Shown here in pieces: positions 51,866-60,306 of a stretch of DNA of 64,000 nt; within the stretch, counting starts at the first letter, position 1; every line of letters begins with the position of its first letter. The DNA comes from an uncultured Opitutales bacterium (GTDB lineage: Bacteria; Verrucomicrobiota; Verrucomicrobiia; Opitutales; Intestinicryptomonadaceae): contig CALXQW010000036.1 of the NCBI GenBank assembly GCA_944390805.1, positions 108,673 to 172,672 of the forward strand. The letters are read 5' to 3'. Position numbers and translations under genes: made by a program. The notes under the pieces are model-generated. The model was not told where the DNA came from. It worked only from the letters and a program-made list of their open reading frames with translations, and ran no database searches.

Positions 51866-52102
51866 ATTTTTCAATATATTGTTATTCCTAAAATATTTTT
51901 GTATATTTTCTAATATATACGCTCTCCCCCGAAAACGCACATTTTTATATTAATTTAAACATTTTAACGAGACTCTCCGCCGTGTAAACAAATTTTTATA
52001 TATATTTGCAAATTTTTTGATCTGGCTTTGCTTGTAAAAATTCTTCAAAATTTTACTTTTTCATTCTCTCTGTTTCTTACACTGCTGGCTTTTATATGAA
52101 AT

Positions 52103-52135
52103 AAAAAAAGACCGCTTTCGCGGTCTTTGTTTTTA
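52103..52135 (-). terminator. Intrinsic terminator after pnp
   Basis: A 9-bp stem (AAAGACCGC 52107-52115 with GCGGTCTTT 52120-52128) and a TTTC-type tetraloop. On the minus strand it continues into TTTTATTTC, 18 bases after the pnp stop. Confidence 0.88.
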
Positions 52136-52153
52136 TACATTTAAACTTGTGTA

Positions 52154-54373
52154 TTAATCGCGGGATTCGCGGCGGCGGAAAGGCCTGTCTGCGCCCCTTT
52201 CGCGTCTTTCACCGCGGTCTGGACGTTCATCCTTGCGGGGCTCGTAGGGTATTCCCTGCTGCTCGCAGAGAGCCGCACGCCTTGAAAGGCGAACTCTACC
52301 TTTGTCGTCTATGCCTATGCACTTTACAATGATTTCGTCGCCCAACTTGCAGACGTCTTCTGTTTTATTTACCCTGAACTCAGCAAGTTCGGATATGTGC
52401 ACAAGGCCTTCTTTTCCGGGCATGCACTCTACAAACGCTCCAAAGTCCTTTATGGAACGGACTATGCCCTTGTATGTTTTGCCTACCTCTATCTCTCCGG
52501 TTACAAGCTCAACCTCAGACTTTGCCTTCTCCATGGAAGCCGCGCTTGTTGCGTATATGAGAACTCTTCCCGGATGTTCGTCGTCAACGTCTATCTGGGC
52601 TCCGGAAACTTCCACTATCCTGCGGATATTCTTGCCTCCAGGACCTATAAGCATTCCAACCTTATCCGGGTCTATCTGCATTATCTGTATTCTGGGTGCG
52701 CTTGGCTTAAGCTCCTTGTTCGGCTCGGCCATTGCTTCCGCCATTATTGCAAGAATTTTCTTACGGGTCTCGGAGTTCTGCTTGATTGCCTCTCTGGCTA
52801 TGTCGCGCGGCAATCCCTGAATTTTCAAGTCGAGCTGGAATCCGGTTATACCGTTCTTTGTTCCACAGATCTTAAAGTCCATATCGCCAAAGTGGTCTTC
52901 CGCTCCAACGATATCTGTCAAAACAACATGCTTTAACAGGTTGTGGTTCTCGTCGAAACGTGTAACTAACCCGCAAGATATTCCAGCAACCTGAGTCTGT
53001 ATCGGCACGCCGGCATCCATCAAACTAAGGCAGCCGCCGCATACAGACGCCATCGAAGTTGACCCGTTAGACTCCATTATGTCCGATACAACTCTTATCG
53101 CATAGGGGAACTCGTCCTCAGACGGAAGCACCGGCAAAAGCGAGCGCTCCGCAAGAGCCCCATGGCCTATCTCGCGCCTTCCGGGCGAGCCAAATCTGCC
53201 CGTCTCGCCGACAGAGTAGGGCGGGAAGTTGTAGTGCAATATAAACGACTTCTGTTTTGTTCCGCCTGTCAGACCGTCGAGATCTTGGAAGTCGCGGCTT
53301 GTTCCAAGCGTGGTTGACACAAGCGCCTGAGTCTCGCCCCTGCTGAACAGCGCAGTTCCGTGTACGCGCGGCAGTATGTTTGTTGCGCAGGATATCGGGC
53401 GCAAGTCTTTTACGCCGCGGCCGTCGCAACGCTTGCCGTTGTCCAATATATTGTCTCTGTAAACCTTCTCCTGAAGCTCCTCAAAAGCCATGCGGATTTG
53501 GTTCTTGTCGAAATTTTCCTCTCCAACTTTGCCTTTGACAAACTCCGCCGTTTCTTCCATAAGCGCGTCAACCGCAGCCTGGCGCTGCAATTTGTTGTCT
53601 TGGAATACAGCGGCAAGAAGCCTGTCTCCAACATACTCTTCGCACATCTTGAGATTTTCTGGAGTGCAGAATATAAGAGGAAATTCCTTTTTCGGCTTCC
53701 CGCAGATCTCGGCAAGCTTCTTCTGGGCGGCAATTATCTTAACAACCTGCTCCTGCGCAAAATCAAGAGCGTCCATGAATTTGTCTTCAGGATACTGCTC
53801 TCCGCTTCCCTCTATCATCATCATCTCTTTTTCATTGCCGACGTAGATTAAATCGAGGGTAGAATCCAACATCTGGTCGTTAGTGGGGTTTACCACAAAC
53901 TTTCCGTCTATATCACCTATTCTTACACAACCTATAGGGCCATTCCACGGTATGTCGGATATGAGCATAGCAGCGGAAGCGCCGTTTACCATAAGGATAT
54001 CGGGCTCGTTTACCAAGTCCGCGCTCATGAGCATGCCTATAACCTGAACCTCATTCATGAATCCCTTGGGGAACAATGGACGAAGTGGACGGTCGCATAG
54101 GCGGGACGTTAAAATCTCCTTCTCATTGGGGCGTCCCTCTCTCTTAAAATACCCTCCCGGGAATCTTCCCGCCGCAGAGAAATTTTCGCGATAGTCAACC
54201 GTAAGAGGGAAAAAGTCCTGCTCCGGTCTGAGGGCGTTCGCGGCTGTAGCCGCAACGAATACTGTTGTCTCTCCGAGACTTATTGTAACTGCTCCGTTGG
54301 CCTGTTTGCCTATGGTGCCTGTCGAGAACGTAATGCCGAGATCTTCCACTACGGCTTCATATTTTTGCTTCAT
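52154..54373 (-). CDS. pnp: Polyribonucleotide nucleotidyltransferase (PNPase)
   Basis: A 739-residue phosphorolytic 3'-5' exoribonuclease central to mRNA decay. Two RNase PH-like domains (about 10-230 and 320-540) carry [38 protein letters not shown] substrate residues and, in the second, [28 protein letters not shown] and [13 protein letters not shown]. The KH domain has [14 protein letters not shown] and the S1 domain has [29 protein letters not shown]. After S1 there is a tail of about 45 residues rich in Arg, Glu, Asp and Gly ([15 protein letters not shown]), likely RNA-binding or disordered. rpsO lies upstream in the usual order, but a terminator separates them. A small GGTCG/CGACC hairpin (54395-54411) sits 22 bases before the start, where RNase III-linked autoregulation acts in other bacteria. 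Confidence 0.96.
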   Translation of the reverse strand: MKQKYEAVVEDLGITFSTGTIGKQANGAVTISLGETTVFVAATAANALRPEQDFFPLTVDYRENFSAAGRFPGGYFKREGRPNEKEILTSRLCDRPLRPLFPKGFMNEVQVIGMLMSADLVNEPDILMVNGASAAMLISDIPWNGPIGCVRIGDIDGKFVVNPTNDQMLDSTLDLIYVGNEKEMMMIEGSGEQYPEDKFMDALDFAQEQVVKIIAAQKKLAEICGKPKKEFPLIFCTPENLKMCEEYVGDRLLAAVFQDNKLQRQAAVDALMEETAEFVKGKVGEENFDKNQIRMAFEELQEKVYRDNILDNGKRCDGRGVKDLRPISCATNILPRVHGTALFSRGETQALVSTTLGTSRDFQDLDGLTGGTKQKSFILHYNFPPYSVGETGRFGSPGRREIGHGALAERSLLPVLPSEDEFPYAIRVVSDIMESNGSTSMASVCGGCLSLMDAGVPIQTQVAGISCGLVTRFDENHNLLKHVVLTDIVGAEDHFGDMDFKICGTKNGITGFQLDLKIQGLPRDIAREAIKQNSETRKKILAIMAEAMAEPNKELKPSAPRIQIMQIDPDKVGMLIGPGGKNIRRIVEVSGAQIDVDDEHPGRVLIYATSAASMEKAKSEVELVTGEIEVGKTYKGIVRSIKDFGAFVECMPGKEGLVHISELAEFRVNKTEDVCKLGDEIIVKCIGIDDKGRVRLSRRAALCEQQGIPYEPRKDERPDRGERRERGADRPFRRRESRD

Positions 54374-54610
54374 TATTTTCTTTCTTTTTTCGATGGTCGG
54401 ATCGGACGACCGCGTCGATTATTTACTCTTTATGTTTCGCGTTATTGCGTTAAACGTCTTTATATAGATAGCTGGGCTTTTCTTCTGCGCAACAAAATTT
54501 TTCCGTTCCTTAAAAAAACATTTCAATTATCATTACTTCTGCAAATAGAGATGGCTTTTGTGAAAAATTTTCCCTGAGTATCTCAGCCTTTTTCTATCCA
54601 GCAAAACTTA

Positions 54611-54643
54611 AATAATAAAAAAGCGCCCGGCAAAAGGGCGCTT
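54611..54643 (-). terminator. Intrinsic terminator after rpsO
   Basis: An 8-bp stem (AAGCGCCC 54621-54628 with GGGCGCTT 54636-54643) and, on the minus strand, a TTTTTTATTATT tail, 24 bases after the rpsO stop. It may be partial readthrough control of pnp. Confidence 0.85.
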
Positions 54644-54666
54644 GCATTAAAAAATATTCGCAGCAA

Positions 54667-54939
54667 TTATCGGCGAAGCTTGAGGCTGGCAATCAGCTTG
54701 TTGTACCTGTCCAGCGAATTGGCCTTCAGATAGTCGAGCAGTTTTCTGCGCTTGAAGGTCATGGCTATCATGCCCCTGCGGGAATGAAAGTCTTTTTTAT
54801 GTTTGGCAAGGTGCTCTGTAAGATGTGCTATTCTTGCCGTAAGAAGTGCAACCTGAACCTCGCACGAGCCGGTGTCGTTCGCGTCGAGCTGGTATTCCTT
54901 GATTATGCTTGCTTTGTCTATTGCTTTTGATTCAGCCAT
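54667..54939 (-). CDS. rpsO: 30S ribosomal protein S15
   Basis: A 90-residue S15 protein, an early 16S rRNA binder. Landmarks are [35 protein letters not shown] and [28 protein letters not shown], in the standard order and length. In many bacteria S15 represses its own mRNA through a structured leader; the upstream region contains a GC-rich CGGGG/CCCCG hairpin at 54977-54994. It keeps the ancient rpsO-pnp order, with an intrinsic terminator between the two genes. Confidence 0.97.
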   Translation of the reverse strand: MAESKAIDKASIIKEYQLDANDTGSCEVQVALLTARIAHLTEHLAKHKKDFHSRRGMIAMTFKRRKLLDYLKANSLDRYNKLIASLKLRR

Positions 54940-55242
54940 TTTTTATCTTTCGTATTTTCGCGGTTATCATGGAAAGCGGGGGTGTTTATCCCCGTTTTCG
55001 CGGCCGCAGCCACGCGCCGCAGCCGCCGCTATTGCGGAATTTTCATTCCGAAACCGCGGAGAGGTACAACGCTGGTTGAAGCATTGCCCATCTCTTGCGC
55101 ATAATAAAAGGTACAGTTTGACCTCTATTTCTTTCTATGCAAGCTTTTTTTAACGCATAAAATTTTTAAAAAAGCTTGAATGTTGCATATATTGGACGAT
55201 ATATTTTTTGAAGTTTATAGAAAACTTCAACACATAAATACA
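54940..55242. other. Divergent intergenic region with GC-rich rpsO leader
   Basis: About 300 bases between rpsO (minus) and the small tail-anchored protein gene (plus). The rpsO-proximal half is unusually GC-rich for this genome's spacers and contains a CGGGG/CCCCG hairpin (54977-54981 with 54990-54994) and further GCGG/CCGC-rich segments; this is where an S15-binding leader would be. The distal half is AT-rich. No gene was seen. Confidence 0.4.
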
Positions 55243-55533
55243 ATGTCCGAAGATAACAAAGATATATCCATACCCCAGACGGAAGAACCTTCAGTTGCAC
55301 CGGCTCAGCCTGCATCTTCCGTATCCGCACCCGTTCAGAAACCTGCGGCAGAAAGCGCTCCTACTATACGTTTTGCTCCGCCTTCCCAGCCTGCGGCAAG
55401 GCAGTCTATGCAGCCAATTTCTTCGGCTCCTGCTCCGGTTGCGGCTTCTGAAAGTCCTCTTATGGTGTTTATCGACTTCGCCGTTGCGGCGGTTGCAGTT
55501 GCATTTGCAGTTCTTATCTTCCTCGATAAATAG
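55243..55533 (+). CDS. Small tail-anchored protein with Pro/Ala-rich domain
   Basis: A 96-residue protein of no known family. Residues 1-65 are rich in Ser, Ala, Pro and Gln (SVAPAQPASSVSAPVQK) and probably disordered. Residues 70-94 form one C-terminal membrane helix (MVFIDFAVAAVAVAFAVLIFL) ending in DK, so it is likely tail-anchored with the disordered part in the cytoplasm. The ATG at 55243 is preferred; the frame is open 21 codons earlier. The thioredoxin gene follows 18 bp downstream, suggesting cotranscription. Confidence 0.75.
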   Translation: MSEDNKDISIPQTEEPSVAPAQPASSVSAPVQKPAAESAPTIRFAPPSQPAARQSMQPISSAPAPVAASESPLMVFIDFAVAAVAVAFAVLIFLDK

Positions 55534-55551
55534 GGGAGTTTCTTTTAATTT

Positions 55552-55863
55552 ATGTCAGTACTACATCTAGATTCTTCAAATTTCGATTCCACCGTTTCGC
55601 AAGGGAAAAACATCCTTGTGGACTTTTGGGCTCCATGGTGTGCTCCTTGCAGAATGTTGGGGCCTACCATAGACAAGCTTGCGGAGGAAGTCGGCGATAA
55701 GGCTGTTGTTGCCAAAGTCGATGTAGACCAGTCTCCAGATATAGCCCAGCGCTACGGAATCAATACCATTCCAACCATATTGTTCTTCAAGAAAGGAGAG
55801 CTTGTCAGCATGTCTGGCCCATCTTCTCTTGAGACTCTCAAGAAAACTCTCTTGAATCTGTAA
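55552..55863 (+). CDS. trxA: Thioredoxin
   Basis: A 103-residue cytoplasmic thioredoxin that reduces protein disulfides. The active site is DFWAPWCAPCRMLGP, i.e. CAPC rather than the usual CGPC, which should shift the redox potential modestly. KVDVDQSPDIAQRYGINTIPTILFFKKGE contains the buried Asp-equivalent region and the cis-Pro (TIPT). No signal peptide is present. It follows the tail-anchored protein gene and ends in a bidirectional terminator. Confidence 0.94.
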   Translation: MSVLHLDSSNFDSTVSQGKNILVDFWAPWCAPCRMLGPTIDKLAEEVGDKAVVAKVDVDQSPDIAQRYGINTIPTILFFKKGELVSMSGPSSLETLKKTLLNL

Positions 55864-55882
55864 TATAGATATAGATTTTATT

Positions 55883-55922
55883 AAAAAAGCTCCCTGGATT
55901 TTCCTCCGGGAGCTTTTTTATT
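55883..55922. terminator. Bidirectional terminator between trxA and DUF1189-like gene
   Basis: A 12-bp stem (AAAAAAGCTCCC 55883-55894 with GGGAGCTTTTTT 55908-55919) around a 13-nt loop, A-tract left and T-tract right. It serves trxA and the convergent maf-tonB-rluA-DUF1189 operon. Confidence 0.92.
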
Positions 55923-55950
55923 TTTTGCAGCACAGAAAAAACAGTATGTT

Positions 55951-56754
55951 TTATCTGCCATTTGGTACAAAAAACCTGGGGGGCAACTGAGGCATATTTT
56001 TCATTATAAACCATGATAGCATCAAAGTTGCAGCCGCATAGAAAATTCCTAAGTTCGATACAGGCAGAAAAACAGAGATAGAGCTTAGTATGGATACAGG
56101 CGTAATTGCTATTAATGAGAACTTCGCAGCGCGCACAAACCCCATATTTGGAGAGAGGGTTAGGGAAAGAATGTAGCATGCGGGCGTCATTATTATAAGA
56201 AACATCAGGTTTAGCGACATAGTTCCCATAAACACAAATATAGGTATTGCAAATGGAGCGGTTTTTGCCGCAAAAGACAATAGCTCTTCTGTCTTAAAAA
56301 CATAGGTTTTGTCTGCTTCGGCAAATTGGGAAAAGTCTGAAAGTTTTATACATTGGGCAGTCCCGGAGGAATTTTCTGGTGCGCCTGCCGGGAAGGCGTA
56401 GAATCTGTCATTTTCTATTGAAAAGAGCAGGTTATCGACCTCTTTAGGCTTCAGATATCTATTGCTTAAGGCAAACAGCGGCGCTCCTGAAGTGGATATA
56501 ACCACTATCTTATCCTTTCCGTCAGGCATGGATATTTTGCAATTTCTAAAAGATATCTCCGGAAGCTGCTTTACTATGTTTGGAGTTTCCGCCTTTAAAG
56601 TTTTTCTGACCCCAGATACCGCCGCTATGGAACTTATCCCTCCAGAAACTGCGCACAGCAGCAAAAAGTAAAATATTGTTTTCCAGCGCCACAGCAAGAC
56701 CGCATTGTAATAGGCCTGCGGACAGTAGAAAGACTTTAATAACATTTTAAACAT
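55951..56754 (-). CDS. Predicted membrane protein, DUF1189-like
   Basis: A 267-residue integral membrane protein. An N-terminal helix (about residues 25-46) is followed by an extracytoplasmic domain of about 120 residues (ISFRNCKISMPDGKDKIVVISTSG) and then four or more C-terminal helices (from about residue 165). The design, with F..SFYCPQAYYNA at the N-terminus and a periplasmic domain before a helical bundle, fits DUF1189 proteins, whose function is unknown. It is the last gene of the maf-tonB-rluA operon, 12 bp after the RluA-type gene. The family call is from layout and is moderate. Confidence 0.65.
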   Translation of the reverse strand: MFKMLLKSFYCPQAYYNAVLLWRWKTIFYFLLLCAVSGGISSIAAVSGVRKTLKAETPNIVKQLPEISFRNCKISMPDGKDKIVVISTSGAPLFALSNRYLKPKEVDNLLFSIENDRFYAFPAGAPENSSGTAQCIKLSDFSQFAEADKTYVFKTEELLSFAAKTAPFAIPIFVFMGTMSLNLMFLIIMTPACYILSLTLSPNMGFVRAAKFSLIAITPVSILSSISVFLPVSNLGIFYAAATLMLSWFIMKNMPQLPPRFFVPNGR

Positions 56755-56766
56755 TTTCTTGCTTTC

Positions 56767-57564
56767 TCAGCCGGCCATTTTGCCGGCTATTTTGTTGTTG
56801 TATTTCATTATGGAATCAAAACTTTCCGGAAGCGGAGCCTCCGCCTTGAAGTTTATTTCCTGCATGTTGAAATTAAGCGATATTTCAACTTTTCCGCAAT
56901 GCAAGAACATCCTTGATATTCCGGTTATAGAACGCACGCGGCGATTGAAATTGAAGTTGCCGTAGGTTCTGTCTCCAAGAATAGGCATTCTGTGCTTTGC
57001 GCATTGCACCCTAAGCTGATGCGTAAGGCCGGTTTTTGGCTCGAGCTTCAACAGGCTAAGCCCAAGCCGGTTTTCGTCGGTGGAAAGCAGTGTAAATTTT
57101 GCGCAGGCTTTAGTTCCGCTTGCGGCGGAGTAGCTTCGGACATAGTTCTTCGAGCTCTTTTCCGCTATATGGTCTATCCATTCTCCATTCTTTGGCAGTC
57201 CGCGCGCGCATACTATTGCGGCGTACTCCTTCTTTACATTCTGCCTTTCCATGAAGGCGCGTTTTGCGGCAGAGGCAAGTTCTCCGCCAAAACACGCCAA
57301 TATTAATCCGGAAGTGGGGGAATCTATCCGATTTATAAGATGCAGCCTAAGTTTTTCTCCGCTGGCATTGTCTATCCAAGAAAAGTACTCGCCGTCGAAA
57401 TTGTATCTTGCCATAACCGCAGAAATCTCTCCGCCGTCGTTTGAATTTGGATGCGTTTTTATCCCGGCCTTTTTGTTTATGGCTATCAGACCGCAGGGGT
57501 GGACTCCGGCAATTTCGGCACCCCGCGCAAGCGGTATTAATGGCAAAAGTTTTTCTATATCCAT
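56767..57564 (-). CDS. RluA-family pseudouridine synthase
   Basis: A 265-residue pseudouridine synthase of the RluA/RluC/RluD superfamily. The catalytic Asp is D81 in NRIDSPTSGLIL (the normal HRLDxxTSG reads NRIDSPTSG), followed by KEYAAIVCARG, KLEPKTGLTHQLRVQCAKHRMPILGDRTYG, a nearly ideal family fingerprint. It has no S4 domain, so it is nearer to RluA or TruC than RluD. Its RNA target cannot be deduced. It lies 33 bp after the tonB-like gene and 12 bp before the DUF1189-like gene on one transcript. Confidence 0.9.
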   Translation of the reverse strand: MDIEKLLPLIPLARGAEIAGVHPCGLIAINKKAGIKTHPNSNDGGEISAVMARYNFDGEYFSWIDNASGEKLRLHLINRIDSPTSGLILACFGGELASAAKRAFMERQNVKKEYAAIVCARGLPKNGEWIDHIAEKSSKNYVRSYSAASGTKACAKFTLLSTDENRLGLSLLKLEPKTGLTHQLRVQCAKHRMPILGDRTYGNFNFNRRVRSITGISRMFLHCGKVEISLNFNMQEINFKAEAPLPESFDSIMKYNNKIAGKMAG

Positions 57565-57597
57565 TAGTTTTAGCGGCTTTTATTTTGAAAATATAAA

Positions 57598-58890
57598 TTA
57601 TCTGTAATGGAAGTTTATCGTGACAGATTGCTCCGAGTCTCCAAAGCGCGCAACCATCTCCTGGCTCCATACTCCGTATGGCGCCGTTGAGAGAATGGAT
57701 TGCTCGCACAGCTTTGTAGCAAGAGATGTGGCATTGGAAAAGACTGTCTTTATCTTTGTCAGTTCTCCGGTTGAATCTATGTAGTATTCTATCACAACTA
57801 TTGTCCCATATGTCGATGTCAAATCGTACTGGTTGCCAAGCAGATTCCATTGGCGGGATATAGCCTCTATCATCCTTTGAAAATACGCGCCAAATTCGCT
57901 AAATTTTGAATCGGCTGATATTGTGCCCTGGGCGGAGGCTCTAAAGCGGTTGTCCATAATCATGCCCGAGGGAATTTTCATATCGAGCACGGGGCGCGGA
58001 CGCGGAGCTGGCAGCTGATTTTCTGCCACGGGCTGGGGAGTGGAGCTGGTATCTTCGGGTTGCGTGGGCGTAGGTTTTGGTGTATCCTGAGTCTCAACCT
58101 TTGTTGTATCGCTTCTTTGTGCGGGTTGATCGGCGTTGACGGGAACTTCTGGTGTTGATACCGGAATTTCTCCGTCGGGAAAGGTCTGGACTGAAGCCGG
58201 CTCTTGTTTTTGCTCTTCTATCTTTGTCGGTTCTTTGGATTCGTTTACAGATTGTGCCTTTTCTTGCCTTGCAGTGTCTTCATGCTCCTTAGCAGAAGCC
58301 TTATTTTGCTCTTGAGGTTGAACCTGCGTTTGCTGTTCTTTAGGCTGAGTTTGAGGGGTAGGATGTGTTGCTGTGCTCTGTTCCGACGCATCAGCCGGCT
58401 GTACGAGCGGCCTATTGCGTATATTCTCTATTGCTTCTATCTCCTCGTTTATAGATGTATCTTTTGCATCGGTGCCTGATACTATCTTTTGGGAATCTTT
58501 CGTTTCCCCTTCTACATAGGGGAGGGGAGATTTCGACTCAGGGTCTGGTATCTCATCTGCGGCACGCTGATCTTTGAACGATTCTTTTGCATCGTCCATG
58601 GGCTTCAAATTATTTCCGTAGGGGTTCGCCTCTATGTATTCCGGAAATTTCTCCGTGTCTGGCTCTGGTGGAATTATCTCTATTTGCAGTTCCTCGAAAT
58701 TTTCCTCTTTGCCAGTTGATATAAAAGAGGAGAAATCCGACGGCAAAACCAGCAGCAAAAACAAGTGAAATAAGATTGTAAACGCAAGCGCCGCCGAACT
58801 TATGCGCCAATCGCCATATTCGGCATCTTCAAAAAATGCCGTCTCCGCGCTCTTATGCTCTATATTCTCTTTATGTGCCGTATTGTTCAT
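57598..58890 (-). CDS. TonB-family energy transducer with long Pro/Gln/Glu-rich spacer
   Basis: A 430-residue protein with TonB layout. A cytoplasmic N-terminus precedes one membrane helix (about residues 30-50, AALAFTILFHLFLLLVL). Residues 55-325 are an extended spacer rich in Pro, Gln, Glu, Thr and Lys (QTQPKEQQTQVQPQEQ), typical for crossing the periplasm. Residues 335-430 look like a TonB C-terminal domain (RQWNLLGNQYDLTSTYGTIVVIEYYIDSTGELTKIK and final VTINFHY strand). It could instead be a TolA-like protein. It is in an operon with maf (10 bp upstream) and rluA (33 bp downstream); ExbB/ExbD are 32 kb away. Confidence 0.85.
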   Translation of the reverse strand: MNNTAHKENIEHKSAETAFFEDAEYGDWRISSAALAFTILFHLFLLLVLPSDFSSFISTGKEENFEELQIEIIPPEPDTEKFPEYIEANPYGNNLKPMDDAKESFKDQRAADEIPDPESKSPLPYVEGETKDSQKIVSGTDAKDTSINEEIEAIENIRNRPLVQPADASEQSTATHPTPQTQPKEQQTQVQPQEQNKASAKEHEDTARQEKAQSVNESKEPTKIEEQKQEPASVQTFPDGEIPVSTPEVPVNADQPAQRSDTTKVETQDTPKPTPTQPEDTSSTPQPVAENQLPAPRPRPVLDMKIPSGMIMDNRFRASAQGTISADSKFSEFGAYFQRMIEAISRQWNLLGNQYDLTSTYGTIVVIEYYIDSTGELTKIKTVFSNATSLATKLCEQSILSTAPYGVWSQEMVARFGDSEQSVTINFHYR

Positions 58891-58900
58891 CGGCTTATAT

Positions 58901-59491
58901 TTATAAAAGCCCCTCTTTGAATCTCTCGAGCTCGGACATTACAAGAGAGCAGGGCAATCCCATTACATTGTCTATATTGCCGTCTATTTTGTCTATTATC
59001 ATATCCGCATGTTCCTGTATTCCGTATGCTCCGGCTTTGTCCATAACGTTTACAAGAGACATGTATTTGCGTATTGTATCGTCTGACAGCTCCTTGAACT
59101 TAACAAGGCTTTCCTCGTAGGTTGCGGTTTCTTTTCCACTCTTTGCAATAACCAACGCAATGGCGGTTATAACTTTGTGGGTTTTTGCGGATAGCTGCCT
59201 GAGAATGTCTGCGGCATCTTCTGCGGATTTAGGCTTTCCGAATATCCTTCCGTCGAGCACAACTACGGTATCGGCCCCCAGAACTATCTCATCAGGAAAT
59301 TTTACCGCAACTGCGCGGGCCTTGGAAAGCGCATTGAACATAGCGGTCTTCTCGGGCGGAAGAGTTCCATTTTCCAGCTCGTCAGCTCCAGATACCTCTA
59401 CCCGAAAGCATATGCCAGCCTTCTCGAGGAGAAATTTTCTTCTCGGAGAGGCCGAAGCCAAAATTATATTGTTGAAAGCTCTATTTTTCAC
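58901..59491 (-). CDS. maf: Maf-family nucleotide pyrophosphatase
   Basis: A 196-residue Maf/HAM1-like enzyme that hydrolyses dTTP/UTP or modified pyrimidine NTPs. The signature is IILASASPRRKFLLEKAG near the start, EDE-type ligands follow, and GADTVVVLDGRIFGKP and DKAGAYGIQEHADMIIDKIDGNIDNVMGLP complete the fingerprint. I chose a GTG start at 59491, which gives the normal distance to SASPRR and avoids overlap with the divergent ABC gene. An ATG at 59551 in frame would overlap that gene and add a hydrophobic segment not found in the family. It heads the maf-tonB-rluA-DUF1189 operon. Confidence 0.9.
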   Translation of the reverse strand: MKNRAFNNIILASASPRRKFLLEKAGICFRVEVSGADELENGTLPPEKTAMFNALSKARAVAVKFPDEIVLGADTVVVLDGRIFGKPKSAEDAADILRQLSAKTHKVITAIALVIAKSGKETATYEESLVKFKELSDDTIRKYMSLVNVMDKAGAYGIQEHADMIIDKIDGNIDNVMGLPCSLVMSELERFKEGLL

Positions 59492-59513
59492 GCTAAAAAA
59501 CGCCGGAATGAAA

Positions 59514-60287
59514 ATGAAAAAAACAGTGGAGATTAAAAACCTGAGTTTCATTGCTGACAAGGAGATTCTGTCTAATTTAAACTGGGTATTCTGCTCTGGG
59601 GAGCGCTGGGTTATCTTGGGGGCCAACGGCGCGGGAAAAACTTCTTTGCTCTCTACAATATGCGCGTACAATACACCAAGTTCCGGAGAGCTTATTGTAA
59701 ACGGAAAGAAGTACTCCGCCTACGATTGGAATCTTGTCCGCCGGGAGATTTCACTTGTAGGAAGCCATCTTGAGCGCGCCATACGTCCGGCTGAAACCGT
59801 GCTCGACACTGTCATGAGCGGAAAGCTCGCAATGATAAATTACTGGGGCAAGCTCGACAAAAAACTCATAGCCGAAGCCAAGCGCAAACTTATATCTTTG
59901 GGCATATCTGATTTGGCTTTCCGGACGTGGGGCCAGATTTCCCAGGGCGAGCGCAAGAAAGTTCTCATTGCCCGCGCAATGATGATTAAGCCTAAGATTT
60001 TATTCCTCGACGAGCCGTGTTCTGGTCTTGATCCGCTTGCGCGCAAGAAGTTTTTGCAGTTCCTCTCAGACCTATGCAAGAATTCAAAGATTCCTGCAAT
60101 AGCAATGACAACGCATTATGTGGAGGAAATTCCATCAGCCTTTACCCATTGCTTAATCTTGCGCGAGGGAAAAATTCTCGCTGCGGGAAAGATAGAAGAT
60201 GTCATGACTTCCGCAAATCTTTCCAAAGCGTATGGAGTAAAATGTGTGCTATCCAGGTCTAGAGGCAAATATTCTCTGAAAATTTAG
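59514..60287 (+). CDS. ABC transporter ATP-binding protein (stand-alone)
   Basis: A 257-residue ATPase subunit. Walker A is GANGAGKTSLL, Q-loop near VRREISLVG, signature ISQGERKKVLIARA (a GQGE variant of LSGGQ), Walker B ILFLDEPCSGLD and the H-loop TTHYVEEI. No permease or binding protein is near, so the partner is elsewhere, or it is a ModF/PhnL-type soluble ATPase. The first in-frame ATG at 59508 (MKMKK) is an equal alternative. It is divergent from maf with only 22 bp between starts, so promoters must overlap the coding starts. Confidence 0.87.
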   Translation: MKKTVEIKNLSFIADKEILSNLNWVFCSGERWVILGANGAGKTSLLSTICAYNTPSSGELIVNGKKYSAYDWNLVRREISLVGSHLERAIRPAETVLDTVMSGKLAMINYWGKLDKKLIAEAKRKLISLGISDLAFRTWGQISQGERKKVLIARAMMIKPKILFLDEPCSGLDPLARKKFLQFLSDLCKNSKIPAIAMTTHYVEEIPSAFTHCLILREGKILAAGKIEDVMTSANLSKAYGVKCVLSRSRGKYSLKI

Positions 60288-60306
60288 CCGTCAGAGTTGG
60301 CTTGCG

